Shown here piece after piece: positions 41,879 to 51,089 of a DNA stretch of 52,733 nucleotides (the stretch's first letter is position 1; each line of letters begins with the position of its first letter). The notes below the pieces were generated by a model. That model had not been told where the DNA came from. It did not search any database and was given only the letters and a program-made list of their open reading frames with translations. This stretch comes from an uncultured Pelagibacteraceae bacterium (GTDB lineage Bacteria; Pseudomonadota; Alphaproteobacteria; Pelagibacterales; Pelagibacteraceae): positions 1 to 52,733 of the forward strand of contig CACODU010000003.1 in assembly GCA_902626045.1 (NCBI GenBank), in the 5' to 3' direction. The position numbers and the translations under genes are program-made.

Positions 41879-42277
41879 TTATTTCTTTTTTTTAATAATT
41901 TTTAAAAATTCTTGATAACTTTCTATATAATCATTAAATTCATACTCTTTGTCACAAGCAACGAGAAGAATAGCATTTTTAGTAAGAAATTTAATTTTAC
42001 ACCATGTTTTAGGTTTTAAAAGATATCCCTCACGCTTATTAAAATTTAATACAATAGAACCCTTTTTGTTTTTAGATACATATTCAACTTTTATTTTGCC
42101 AAGTACAGGAAATAAAAATTGTGAACATTTTTTATGAGCATGATCTCCTCTTATAAAATTTTTTTTTCCGTTAATAATAAATATTCTTTTTACTTTTATT
42201 GGAAAATTTTTTTTTAAAGAAAAAGGAACTAATGTACCACTTTTTTTTTTAAAAACTTTAAACTTTGTTTTATTCAT
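41879..42277 (-). CDS. WxcM/FdtA-like dTDP-sugar 3,4-ketoisomerase
   Basis: A 132-residue cupin. IRGDHAHKKCSQFLFPVLGK carries the conserved HxH-type region of FdtA/QdtA, which isomerises dTDP-4-keto-6-deoxyglucose to the 3-keto sugar. The product is the substrate for the DegT-type aminotransferase at the operon end. The whole protein is one cupin barrel with a basic tail. Some WxcM-like proteins have other roles, so the exact product stereochemistry is open. Confidence 0.8.
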   Translation of the reverse strand: MNKTKFKVFKKKSGTLVPFSLKKNFPIKVKRIFIINGKKNFIRGDHAHKKCSQFLFPVLGKIKVEYVSKNKKGSIVLNFNKREGYLLKPKTWCKIKFLTKNAILLVACDKEYEFNDYIESYQEFLKIIKKKK

Positions 42278-43079
42278 AATTTTTTTTTATATCACAGTAT
42301 ACAACAGGCCACTCTAATGCTTTTGTATACTTTTTGAACCAATATGGAAGAAATCTTTCTGCCAAAAAAGTATACATTCTAATTTTGTTATAACCTTTTA
42401 AATTAAATCCAAAAATAGACTCACAATTTTTTAGCCATTCAAATACCTCAGAAAAATAATTGTTAATTATTTTTGAAGATTTACTTATAAACATATTTCC
42501 CTGATTAAACTCAAAATTATTTTTTACGTAAAATTCAAAATCTTTTCTATCTTTTTCTGGCAAAATTTCTATTGCCCTATCTAAGTTGCCATTCCCATGG
42601 TACATATCAAACTGAAATCTAATACTAAATTTTGATTTAAAGATTTCTTTATAATTCCTAATCATTGCTATTTTGCCGTGTTTAATAAGTTTCATCCATT
42701 TAGGTCTGTTTAATAGAGTGGGTTCTCCGATTATGGCGTCATAATTATCCCATTCGTTAGGTAAACTTTTTAATAACGATTTTATAGAATTTTTATTTTC
42801 AATGTTTTTATGCTCACCCCAAAGCTCTCGGTAAGAACAAAATCCAACCCATTCATCTGATTTTTTTTCTTTTAATAAGTTTTTCCAATACCAATAGTAA
42901 AAAGTATATTCACCATAAAAAGGGTTTTTTTCTGATATATTTTCTAGAGTGTTATCTAATATCCACTCTTTTGAGAAGTTTTTATTTTTTAGCCCAACTG
43001 GAATGTAATTAAGCTTTTTTACGATACTTAAATAATCATTTTCTAAGCACATACAATACATCTTTAAATTATCCATCAT
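42270..43079 (-). CDS. DUF4422-family glycosyltransferase-like protein
   Basis: A 269-residue protein with the DUF4422 pattern seen in capsule and LPS loci: ENPFYGEYT-like NPFYGEYTFYYWYWKN, then GFCSYRELWGE, and the late FNQGNMFISKS. These proteins are presumed to be glycosyltransferases. The start is one of two adjacent Met codons and overlaps the rfbC gene by four bases. Substrate and linkage are unknown. Confidence 0.72.
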   Translation of the reverse strand: MMDNLKMYCMCLENDYLSIVKKLNYIPVGLKNKNFSKEWILDNTLENISEKNPFYGEYTFYYWYWKNLLKEKKSDEWVGFCSYRELWGEHKNIENKNSIKSLLKSLPNEWDNYDAIIGEPTLLNRPKWMKLIKHGKIAMIRNYKEIFKSKFSIRFQFDMYHGNGNLDRAIEILPEKDRKDFEFYVKNNFEFNQGNMFISKSSKIINNYFSEVFEWLKNCESIFGFNLKGYNKIRMYTFLAERFLPYWFKKYTKALEWPVVYCDIKKNYE

Positions 43080-43600
43080 AAATTTAAGTAATCTTTAAAA
43101 CTTATATTTTTTTTATCTTTTGATGATATTATTGGTTTTTTAATAGGCCATTTGATTTTTAAATTTTTATCATTCCATAATATTCCTGATTCATTTTTTT
43201 TAGATCTATAATTTGTGCAATGGTAACAAATTATATTTTCTTTTTTTAACCCCAAAAAACCATGGGCAAATCCCTCTGGTATAAATATTGAAAGACCATT
43301 TTTATCAGATAGATTTATAGAAAAATACTTACCAAAAGTTTTTGAATTTTTTCTCAAATCCACAGCAACATCAAATATTTCCCCTTTCAAAACATTTAAA
43401 TATTTACCTTGGGCACTCTTTTTTTGAAAATGTAATCCTCTCAAAACATTTTTTTTTGAGGATGATGTACAAGTAAAAACAAATTTATGTTTTGAAAAAA
43501 GTTTTTTTTTAAAAACTTCTTTAAAAAAACCTCTATTATCTCTATGCACAGGTGAAAATACTATTTTTAGATCTTTAAATTTTGTTGATTTTATTTTCAT
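43076..43600 (-). CDS. rfbC: dTDP-4-dehydrorhamnose 3,5-epimerase
   Basis: A 174-residue RmlC-type cupin with HRDNRGFFKEVF near the start, VLRGLHFQ with the catalytic His, KGEIFDVAVDLRKNS and IPEGFAHGFLGL. It epimerises dTDP-4-keto-6-deoxyglucose at C3 and C5. Together with RfbA and RfbB it supplies an L-configured deoxysugar route parallel to the FdtA-like route. A 3-epimerase-only variant acting before C-methylation is also possible. Confidence 0.88.
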   Translation of the reverse strand: MKIKSTKFKDLKIVFSPVHRDNRGFFKEVFKKKLFSKHKFVFTCTSSSKKNVLRGLHFQKKSAQGKYLNVLKGEIFDVAVDLRKNSKTFGKYFSINLSDKNGLSIFIPEGFAHGFLGLKKENIICYHCTNYRSKKNESGILWNDKNLKIKWPIKKPIISSKDKKNISFKDYLNL

Positions 43601-43602
43601 TT

Positions 43603-44403
43603 TTAATCCATATATTTAAATGATAAATCTAAGAAGCTTAAAAAAGAGTAATTTTTAAAGTTCTTAAAATTCAAAAATTTTATAAAATTATTTTTATTTT
43701 GAGAGATAAGTCTATAATTATTTTCCTCCATAAAATTTATAAATTTATTATATTCAATTAAATAAGCATAATTAATTGTTGGATGAATATTAACCTGTTT
43801 CACTACAATGTCTTTATCACTTTTATTTGAGGTAAAAAAAGGAGTATGTGAAAAAATCAGAAATTTTGATTTAATTGAGCTAATTTTTTTTAATATTTCT
43901 TTATAATTATTTATATAGTGAATTGAACTTCCAAAAAAAACAAAATCTAGTTCATGATTTAAGGTTTTAATGTCGTTAACAACTTTTATATTTTTAAGAT
44001 TGTGCTCTTTTATCAATTTATCAATGTAACTATTATATGATGGTAAATCATGATAAAGATATTCCCAGTTCTCAAGATACCTATTCAAATAAACATAATT
44101 ATCAAGATTGTTTGCACCAAAATCTAAAATACTAAATTTCTTTTTGTAAGAATTTTCGTATAAAGTAAGTAACTCAAGTAAATATGAGCAAGTGCTGAAA
44201 GGTTTATAGAAATTATTATCATTATTTTTTAGAATCTCAAACTGATTTTTATTTATTTCTGTAGGGTGGTTTTTATCGGGAAGTGAGTTGAGATTTGTTT
44301 CTACAAAAAAAATTTTAAAAATTTTAAAAATTTTTCTTGTAATAAATCTTGGGAGCGTATCAAAATATTTTGTTCCTAAAAATTTGTTTAAAATTTTATA
44401 CAT
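43603..44403 (-). CDS. Probable methyltransferase, TIGR04325-like
   Basis: A 266-residue protein. FSILDFGANNLDNYVYLN near residue 95 is a SAM-binding motif I with the form typical of the TIGR04325 family from polysaccharide loci; DFVFFGSSIHYINNY follows as a motif IV equivalent. It is extremely rich in Asn, Lys and Phe, more than the housekeeping genes around it. Function is inferred: methylation of a sugar or lipid-linked intermediate. Confidence 0.65.
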   Translation of the reverse strand: MYKILNKFLGTKYFDTLPRFITRKIFKIFKIFFVETNLNSLPDKNHPTEINKNQFEILKNNDNNFYKPFSTCSYLLELLTLYENSYKKKFSILDFGANNLDNYVYLNRYLENWEYLYHDLPSYNSYIDKLIKEHNLKNIKVVNDIKTLNHELDFVFFGSSIHYINNYKEILKKISSIKSKFLIFSHTPFFTSNKSDKDIVVKQVNIHPTINYAYLIEYNKFINFMEENNYRLISQNKNNFIKFLNFKNFKNYSFLSFLDLSFKYMD

Positions 44404-44408
44404 ATATT

Positions 44409-45275
44409 TTAAATCAGATTTTTAAGGTAATTTGAGTAATTGCAACTCCCATAAAATTTGATTGCTTTTAAAATATCTGATTTTTTTATCCAGCCTTTTG
44501 AAAAAGCGATCTCCTCAAGACAAGCAATTTTAAGTCCTTGTCTGTTTTCAATAGTTGAAATAAAGTTTGAGGCATCGTAAAAATCGTTAATACTACCGGT
44601 ATCTAACCAAGAACCACCTCTTCCTATAAATTCTGCTTTCAATTTATTTTTTCTTTTATAAACTTTAAGCAAATCAATAATTTCCAACTCACCTCTTTTT
44701 GAGGGCTTAAGTTTTTTTGTTAAATCAACAACTTTATTATCAAAAAAATAAAGCCCAGTGACAGCTAGGTTTGACTTAGAATTTTTTGGTTTTTCTTTTA
44801 AATTTAATACTTTTTTATTTTTACCTAAAGTAGCAACGCCATATAGACTAGGATTTTTTACAGGATGAATAAAAATTTTTGCACCGTTTTTCAAAGATAT
44901 ATTTTTTTTTAAAATTTGCGTCAAACTTTGACCATAAAAAAAATTATCACCAAGTATTAACGCAATATTTTCTTTTCCAATAAATTTCTCACCAATGGTA
45001 AAAGCCTCAGGTAATCCTTTAGGTTTAAGTTGCTCTTTGTATTTAATGCTTATTCCAATATTATTTTTTTCAGGTAAAATTTTTTTGAATTGATTAAGTT
45101 GTCCTTTATTTACTATAATTAGTATATCTCTAACACCTGCAAGCATCATGACAGATAGTGGATAATATATAAGAGGTTTATCATATAAAGGTAAAAGTTG
45201 TTTATTAACTGCTTTAGTAAGTGGGCTCATTCTTGTTCCCATACCTCCAGCTAAAATAATTGCTTTCTTAATCAT
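44409..45275 (-). CDS. rfbA: Glucose-1-phosphate thymidylyltransferase
   Basis: A 288-residue RmlA. It has the nucleotide-binding AGGMGTRMSPLTKAVNKQ near residues 10-27, ILGDNFFYGQSL, and VTGLYFFDN followed by GRGGSWLDTGS. It makes dTDP-glucose from glucose 1-phosphate and dTTP, the first step of the dTDP-sugar pathway in this operon. It overlaps rfbB by four bases. Confidence 0.94.
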   Translation of the reverse strand: MIKKAIILAGGMGTRMSPLTKAVNKQLLPLYDKPLIYYPLSVMMLAGVRDILIIVNKGQLNQFKKILPEKNNIGISIKYKEQLKPKGLPEAFTIGEKFIGKENIALILGDNFFYGQSLTQILKKNISLKNGAKIFIHPVKNPSLYGVATLGKNKKVLNLKEKPKNSKSNLAVTGLYFFDNKVVDLTKKLKPSKRGELEIIDLLKVYKRKNKLKAEFIGRGGSWLDTGSINDFYDASNFISTIENRQGLKIACLEEIAFSKGWIKKSDILKAIKFYGSCNYSNYLKNLI

Positions 45276-46297
45276 AATTTTAATCCCAATCTTTTTTCAT
45301 ATGATCTTTTAGAAATATTTTTTAAGAACTTTTTATTTTTTATGTACCAAAGTAAAGTTTGTTCTAACCCATCATTAAATTTAATTTTTGGTTTCCATTT
45401 TAAATATTTTGATATTTTTTTACTATTAAGTGCATATCTAAAATCATGACCAGGTCTATCTTTTACAAATTTTATTTTTGTTTTATTTTGGATTTTAATT
45501 TTCATTTTTTTACAAATTTTAACTATTTTTCTAACCAAATCTATGTTTCTCAAATTAACTCCTGAGCCAACATTGTAACTTTCTCCATTTTTACCTTTTA
45601 AATATAGCTTGAATAAGGCTTCGCAATGGTCTTTGACATATATCCATTCTCTTGAATTTGCGCCTTTAGAATAGACTGGTAATTCTTTATTATTAAATAT
45701 GTTAGATATCATTTTTGGAATTAATTTTTCTGGAAATTGATAAGGACCATAATTATTACAACAATTTGATATTACAGCTTTTAATTTGTATGTTCGAATG
45801 TAGGATTTCACTAAATGATCAGCGCTAGCTTTTGATGCTGAATAAGGAGAACTCGGCTCATATCTATCATTTTCTAATGATCTGTAATTTTTTTTTATAT
45901 CACCATAAACCTCATCAGTTGATACATGTATTAGTTTAGGATTGATTTTCCTTTTTTGTAATTGCCTTAGCGCCTCGAGTAAGCTGAAAGTTCCAACAAT
46001 ATTAGTTTGTATAAAGTTTTTCGGACCATCTATAGATCTGTCTACATGAGTTTCAGCCGCCAAATTAAAAATTACATCTGGCTTATATTTTGTAATGATT
46101 TTTGTTATCTTTTTTTTATTAATAATATCTATTTTTATTAACTTGTAATTTTTCTTATTTCTAAGCTTGTTTTTGTAGGTGTTGGATGAGTATGTAAGTT
46201 TATCTAAATTGATTACATAAAATTTTTTTTCAATAAGAAAATTAACAAGATTACTTCCAATAAAACCTGACCCACCTGTAACGATGACTTTTTTCAT
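45272..46297 (-). CDS. rfbB: dTDP-glucose 4,6-dehydratase
   Basis: A 341-residue extended SDR with VTGGSGFIGSNLV, NLAAETHVDRSIDGP, HVSTDEVYGDI and the active-site YSASKASADHLV, the full set of RmlB marks. It converts dTDP-glucose to the 4-keto-6-deoxy sugar from which the other enzymes of the operon branch. It is the first gene of the minus-strand operon; a 76-base gap separates it from a divergent glycosyltransferase gene. Confidence 0.95.
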   Translation of the reverse strand: MKKVIVTGGSGFIGSNLVNFLIEKKFYVINLDKLTYSSNTYKNKLRNKKNYKLIKIDIINKKKITKIITKYKPDVIFNLAAETHVDRSIDGPKNFIQTNIVGTFSLLEALRQLQKRKINPKLIHVSTDEVYGDIKKNYRSLENDRYEPSSPYSASKASADHLVKSYIRTYKLKAVISNCCNNYGPYQFPEKLIPKMISNIFNNKELPVYSKGANSREWIYVKDHCEALFKLYLKGKNGESYNVGSGVNLRNIDLVRKIVKICKKMKIKIQNKTKIKFVKDRPGHDFRYALNSKKISKYLKWKPKIKFNDGLEQTLLWYIKNKKFLKNISKRSYEKRLGLKL

Positions 46298-46373
46298 TTA
46301 TTTTAAAGATTTATTAGCTCAATGTGATAAATTAGTAAAAGAATTATCTTTTAAAATCAAATAATATTATTAC

Positions 46374-47204
46374 ATGGAATCAAAAGACCTCACAATTGTA
46401 ATTGTAACATTCAAAAGTGATGAGAAAGTAATAAATTGCTTAAATTCTATCTCTAATGAAATACCAATAATAATAGTTGAAAATTCAAGTAATAAAATAT
46501 TTAAAAGTAAAATTGAAAGTTCGTATCATAATGTTGAATGTATTCTTTCGGGTCAAAATAATGGCTACTCAATCGCAAATAATATAGGTCTTAAACGCGT
46601 AAAAACAAAATATGCATTAGTATTAAATCCAGATACGATCTTAAGTAAAGATGCTATAAAAAACTTTTTAATAACCGCTAGGGAAAATAAAGAATTCTGG
46701 TTGATAGGACCCGCCAATGATCAAATAGGTTCATCAAATTTTAAAGACAATTTAGCAGAAGTTAAAAATCTTAAGGGTTTTGCTATTTTTTTTAATATGT
46801 CAAAATTTAGCAATAAATTTTTTGATGAAAATTTTTTTCTATATTTCGAAGAAATAGATCTTTGTAATCAAGTAATTAAGAAAAATGGAAAAATATTCTT
46901 AGATCAATCAATAGTAATAAATCATCAAGGAGCAAGCTCTGTTAAAGATATTAATAAAATTGAATTAGAAAAAAATAGAAATTGGCATTGGATGTGGTCA
47001 ACTTTTTATTACCATAAAAAATACAAGGGTTTTTTTTTAGCTTTACTAATTATAATTCCAAATCTTTTGTCGGCTTTAACAAAAATAATATTTTATTTAA
47101 TTACTTTTAACAAAAATAAAAAAGATATTTATTATTGTAGGTTGAGTGGTATTTTTAATTCAATAATTGGAAACAAGTCTTGGTATAGACCATCATTAGA
47201 TTGA
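46374..47204 (+). CDS. Glycosyltransferase family 2
   Basis: A 276-residue GT-A enzyme with IVIVTFKSDEKVINCL at the start, IIVENSSN, LNPDTIL in place of the DXD motif, and YFEEIDLCNQVIKKNG, as in WbbL-type rhamnosyltransferases. A hydrophobic segment near residues 220-245 may attach it to the inner membrane. It would transfer a deoxyhexose to a lipid-linked glycan. Divergent from rfbB. Confidence 0.85.
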   Translation: MESKDLTIVIVTFKSDEKVINCLNSISNEIPIIIVENSSNKIFKSKIESSYHNVECILSGQNNGYSIANNIGLKRVKTKYALVLNPDTILSKDAIKNFLITARENKEFWLIGPANDQIGSSNFKDNLAEVKNLKGFAIFFNMSKFSNKFFDENFFLYFEEIDLCNQVIKKNGKIFLDQSIVINHQGASSVKDINKIELEKNRNWHWMWSTFYYHKKYKGFFLALLIIIPNLLSALTKIIFYLITFNKNKKDIYYCRLSGIFNSIIGNKSWYRPSLD

Positions 47205-47234
47205 TTTATTTTATTTAAAAAGATAAAAAACAAC

Positions 47235-48119
47235 ATGGTAAAAAAAAATACAATTTTAGTTACCGGCGGCGCAGGTTTTGTAGGAACGAATTTAATAAAA
47301 TTACTTTTAACTAAAACTAATTACAAAATTTTAAGTTTAGATAATTACTCTTCGGGAAGTAAATTAAATCATATTAAAAGTCCGAGGTTAAAATATATTA
47401 AAGGCAAAACAGCTAACATTAATTCTTTAATTAAAAATCCATCACGTATTCAATCAGTATTTCATTTTGGAGAATTTGCTAGAATTTATCAAAGTTTTCT
47501 TAAGATGAACGAATGTATAGACTCAAATTCCGTGGGTTCAAACTCTGTGTTTAACTTTTGTCTAAAAAATAAGATTAAGCTAATTTATTCTGCAACGTCT
47601 GCATCATTAGGAAACAAAGGTCTCGATAAAAATTTATCACCTTATGCTTTCTCAAAATCAAAAAACTTAGAGTTGTTAGAAAATTTAAAAAAATGGTTTA
47701 ACTTTAAATATGAGGTAATTTACTTTTATAATGTCTATGGACCCCATCAAATATGCAAAGGTCAAATGTCCACAGTCATAGGTATATTTGAAGATCATTA
47801 TAAAAAAAGAAAACCTTTACCAGTTGTAAGACCGGGCACTCAAACAAGACGATTTACACATATAGATGATACTGTAAATATTTGTTACTTAGCTTGGAAA
47901 AAAAATTTATGTAGACATTACAGTATAGCTAATAAAAAATCATACTCACTTATCGAAGTAGCAAAAATGTTTAAATCAAAAATTAAATATTTACCCAAAA
48001 GGGCTGGCGAGAGATATGCATCTGCGCTTATAGACAAGAACTTATCTAATAAGATGTACCAACATTTTGGAAAAATTAATTTACAAGCTTATATTAATGA
48101 TTTTATTAAAAATAATTAA
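47235..48119 (+). CDS. NAD-dependent epimerase/dehydratase, GalE-like
   Basis: A 294-residue extended SDR with LVTGGAGFVGTNLIKL, VFHFGEFARIYQS, SATSASLGNK and the active-site YAFSKSKN, then YNVYGPHQ and RRFTHIDDTV. It resembles nucleotide-sugar 4-epimerases but is about 30 residues short at the C-terminus. Its TAA abuts the apt stop with no spacer. It ends the polysaccharide block. Confidence 0.82.
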   Translation: MVKKNTILVTGGAGFVGTNLIKLLLTKTNYKILSLDNYSSGSKLNHIKSPRLKYIKGKTANINSLIKNPSRIQSVFHFGEFARIYQSFLKMNECIDSNSVGSNSVFNFCLKNKIKLIYSATSASLGNKGLDKNLSPYAFSKSKNLELLENLKKWFNFKYEVIYFYNVYGPHQICKGQMSTVIGIFEDHYKKRKPLPVVRPGTQTRRFTHIDDTVNICYLAWKKNLCRHYSIANKKSYSLIEVAKMFKSKIKYLPKRAGERYASALIDKNLSNKMYQHFGKINLQAYINDFIKNN

Positions 48120-48647
48120 TTAGTGTCCCGGAAATTCAATGAGGCTTTCAGTTTTATAACCTTTTTTTTTTAAAAGGTTATTACCAGGTAAATCAAATAA
48201 ATTAATTACAAAAATAAAACCAGCTACTTTACCTCCAGAAATTTCAATTATTTTTGCAGCAGCTTCAGCAGTTCCTCCCGTAGCAATCAAATCGTCAATA
48301 ATTAAAACTTTTTCTCCTTTTTCTATAGAGTCTTTATGAATTTCAATTGTAGCCGTGCCATACTCAAGCTCAAAGTCTATCGAATGTACCTCTGCTGGAA
48401 GTTTGTTTTTTTTTCTAAGAAGCACAAAAGGTTTTTCTAATTTATAAGAAACAGTAGAAGCAAATACAAATCCCCTAGACTCAATTGCAGCCACTTTATC
48501 AAAGTCAATTTTTTTTGCTAATTCAATAATTTTATCATTTGTATATTTGAAGGCTTTGGCATCTTTAATAAGAGTTGTTATGTCTCTGAATAAAATTCCC
48601 TTTTTAGGATAGTCAGGAATGGAACGAATATGTTTTTTTAAATCCAT
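48120..48647 (-). CDS. apt: Adenine phosphoribosyltransferase
   Basis: A 175-residue type I phosphoribosyltransferase with IRSIPDYPKKGILFRDIT at the start, ESRGFVFAS, and the PRPP loop VLIIDDLIATGGTAEAA. It turns adenine and PRPP into AMP. Start ATG 48647 is used; an in-frame TTG four codons upstream is less likely. Adenine is released by MtnP, encoded divergently 40 bases away, so the pair recovers the purine of methylthioadenosine. Confidence 0.94.
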   Translation of the reverse strand: MDLKKHIRSIPDYPKKGILFRDITTLIKDAKAFKYTNDKIIELAKKIDFDKVAAIESRGFVFASTVSYKLEKPFVLLRKKNKLPAEVHSIDFELEYGTATIEIHKDSIEKGEKVLIIDDLIATGGTAEAAAKIIEISGGKVAGFIFVINLFDLPGNNLLKKKGYKTESLIEFPGH

Positions 48648-48687
48648 AATTTGCTTCAAGTTCTAACAAAAAAGCTTTAATAATTAA

Positions 48688-49569
48688 ATGATGAAAAAAA
48701 GAAAGCTCGGGATAATTGGTGGTAGTGGACTTTATAAAATGGAAGGTTTTAAAAAAACAAAATGGAAAAAAGTTAACACTCCTTGGGGAAAACCCTCTGA
48801 TGAAATCTTAATAGCTGGTTTTGAAAGAGAAGAAATTTGTTTTTTACCAAGACATTCTAGAGGTCATAAAGTTAACCCCTCAAATATTAATTTTAGAGCG
48901 AATATCGATGCTATGAAACAGCTAGGAGTTACAGATATAATCTCAGTGTCAGCAGTTGGATCATTGAAAGAAAATTTAGAGCCAGGAAAATTTGTGATTG
49001 TTGATCAATTTATAGATCGTACATTTTCAAGAATAAAAACATTTTTTGATGAGGAAATTGTTGCACATGTTTCAATGGCAAAACCAACGAGTTCTGGACT
49101 TGCAAATTGTTGTGAAGCTGCATTAAAGAAATTGAATATAAGTCACCAGGTTGGAGGAATTTATGTGGTTATGGAAGGTCCCCAATTTTCTACTTTGGCA
49201 GAGTCAAATTTATATAGATCTTGGAAAGCAGATGTAATTGGTATGACTAACATGCCTGAAGCTAAATTAGCGAGAGAAGCAGAGATACGATACTGCCCTG
49301 TTGCAATGGTTACTGATTATGATTGTTGGCATCCTGACCACGATGAGGTGGATGTAAATATGGTAATTCAAACATTAATGAAAAATGCAGCTAATGCACA
49401 AAGTATGATTAAAGAAATCATAAAAACTTTTAAAGAATATTCTGTGGAAAAAGATCCTGCTAACAATTGTTTAAATGTTGCAATCATAACAGACCCAAAA
49501 TCTAGAACAAAAAAGACAATTAAGAAATTACAAAATATTGCTGGAAGAGTTCTGAATATAAAAAAATAA
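48688..49569 (+). CDS. mtnP: S-methyl-5'-thioadenosine phosphorylase
   Basis: A 293-residue purine-nucleoside-phosphorylase-family enzyme: LGIIGGSGLYKMEGF, FLPRHSRGHKVNPSNI with phosphate-site residues, VSAVGSLKE, and VVMEGPQFSTLAES with GMTNMPEAKLAREAE. It splits methylthioadenosine to adenine and 5-methylthioribose 1-phosphate. It heads mtnP-tautomerase-mtnA-aldolase-speDE, all on one strand with overlaps. Two adjacent ATG codons are possible starts. Confidence 0.94.
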   Translation: MMKKRKLGIIGGSGLYKMEGFKKTKWKKVNTPWGKPSDEILIAGFEREEICFLPRHSRGHKVNPSNINFRANIDAMKQLGVTDIISVSAVGSLKENLEPGKFVIVDQFIDRTFSRIKTFFDEEIVAHVSMAKPTSSGLANCCEAALKKLNISHQVGGIYVVMEGPQFSTLAESNLYRSWKADVIGMTNMPEAKLAREAEIRYCPVAMVTDYDCWHPDHDEVDVNMVIQTLMKNAANAQSMIKEIIKTFKEYSVEKDPANNCLNVAIITDPKSRTKKTIKKLQNIAGRVLNIKK

Positions 49570-49575
49570 TCTGAA

Positions 49576-50022
49576 ATGCCAACATATACTGTAAAATATT
49601 CAAATTTTAATCTCTCTCAAAAACAAAAAAATTTACTAGCAAATGATATTTCAAATACTCATAGTAAATACACAGGCGCAAATACTTTTTTTGCTCAAGT
49701 AATATTTCAAAAAAATGAAAAAAATTCTCATTTCATGGGTGGTAAATTAGTTAATACAAAAGAAATTTTTTTAAACGGTCAAATTAGAGCTGGGCGTACC
49801 TTAGAAGTAAAAAAAAAATTAATTTTAGGGCTTAGAAAAATTTTAATTAAGAATACTAACTTAAAAAAAGACTTTGTTTGGGTTTATTTAGAGGATTTGT
49901 CACCAGACCAAATGATTGAATATGGAGAAGTGTTACCTAAATCAGGGCAAGAAAAAAAATGGTTTGATTCTTTAACTCCGAGTTTAAGAAAAAGATTAAG
50001 AAAAATGGAAAAAAGCAAATGA
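49576..50022 (+). CDS. Tautomerase-superfamily protein
   Basis: A 148-residue protein beginning Met-Pro-Thr-Tyr, so processing would expose Pro as catalytic N-terminal base, as in 4-oxalocrotonate tautomerase and MIF relatives. The length suits the two-unit tautomerase groups. The second half has FVWVYLEDLSPDQMIEYGE. It sits between mtnP and mtnA and overlaps mtnA as ATGA. A function on an intermediate of methylthioribose breakdown is suggested by position only. Confidence 0.7.
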   Translation: MPTYTVKYSNFNLSQKQKNLLANDISNTHSKYTGANTFFAQVIFQKNEKNSHFMGGKLVNTKEIFLNGQIRAGRTLEVKKKLILGLRKILIKNTNLKKDFVWVYLEDLSPDQMIEYGEVLPKSGQEKKWFDSLTPSLRKRLRKMEKSK

Positions 50023-51089
50023 AAATAGATGGGAAATCTTACAAAACAATTTGGTTTGAAAATAATTTGGTAAAAATCATAGATCAAACAAAACTTCCGC
50101 ATAAATTTGTAATTAAAGATTTAAAAACAGTAAAAGATTCAATTAATGCAATTAAAACAATGGAGGTAAGAGGTGCTCCATTAATTGGTGCAACAGCTGC
50201 TTATGGCTTGGTTTTATCCATAATTGAGAATAATGATTTATCTTTTTTAAAAAAATCTAGTGAAGAATTAATTGCCTCCAGACCTACTGCAATTAATCTA
50301 AAGTGGGCTGTTGATAGAATGATAAAAAAATTAAATGGTATTAATGAGAAAGACATTTTGAAAATAGCTTTAGATGAAGCGAAGGCTATAAAAGATGAGG
50401 ATGAAAAGTTCTGCAAAAATATCGGTTTGAATGGTCTTAAAATTATTGAGGAAATTTATGCCAAAAAAAAAGGTACAGTCAATATATTGACTCACTGCAA
50501 TGCAGGATGGTTAGCAACAATAGATTGGGGAACTGCTACCTCGCCGATTTATCATGCTCATCAAAAAGGAATTAAAGTTCATGTTTGGGTTGACGAAACT
50601 AGACCTAGAAATCAAGGGGCTAACTTAACATCTTATGAACTAAATGAGGAGGGAATTTCAAATACTGTAATAACTGATAATGCAGGTGGAATTTTAATGC
50701 AAAGAGGACAAGTAGATATGTGCATTGTTGGAACTGATAGAACTTTATCCAATGGTGACGTGTGTAATAAAATTGGAACATATTTAAAAGCATTATCTGC
50801 AAAAGATAATAATGTTCCTTTTTATGTTGCTTTACCCAGTTCAACTATAGACTGGAGTATTAAAGACCACAAACAAATTCCCATAGAAGAAAGAAATTCA
50901 GAGGAACTATCTCATGTTGAGGGAATTGATGAAAATAATAAAATTAAAAAAGTAAGAATTTACCCCCAAAAAAGTAAGTCTTTAAACTTAGCCTTCGACG
51001 TTACACCTGCTAAATTAGTTACGGGCCTAATCACAGAAAAAGGAATTTGTGAAGCATCTGAAAAGGGTTTGAAAGGTTTATTTAAGTGA
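50019..51089 (+). CDS. mtnA: Methylthioribose-1-phosphate isomerase
   Basis: A 356-residue member of the eIF2B-like isomerase family. It has MEVRGAPLIGATAAYGL, the catalytic Cys in LTHCNAGWLAT, VDETRPRNQGANLTSYEL and the catalytic Asp in CIVGTDRTLSNGDVCNKIGT. It converts methylthioribose 1-phosphate to methylthioribulose 1-phosphate. ATG 50019 overlaps the tautomerase stop and the TGA overlaps the GTG of the aldolase gene, so translation is coupled throughout. Confidence 0.95.
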   Translation: MKIDGKSYKTIWFENNLVKIIDQTKLPHKFVIKDLKTVKDSINAIKTMEVRGAPLIGATAAYGLVLSIIENNDLSFLKKSSEELIASRPTAINLKWAVDRMIKKLNGINEKDILKIALDEAKAIKDEDEKFCKNIGLNGLKIIEEIYAKKKGTVNILTHCNAGWLATIDWGTATSPIYHAHQKGIKVHVWVDETRPRNQGANLTSYELNEEGISNTVITDNAGGILMQRGQVDMCIVGTDRTLSNGDVCNKIGTYLKALSAKDNNVPFYVALPSSTIDWSIKDHKQIPIEERNSEELSHVEGIDENNKIKKVRIYPQKSKSLNLAFDVTPAKLVTGLITEKGICEASEKGLKGLFK

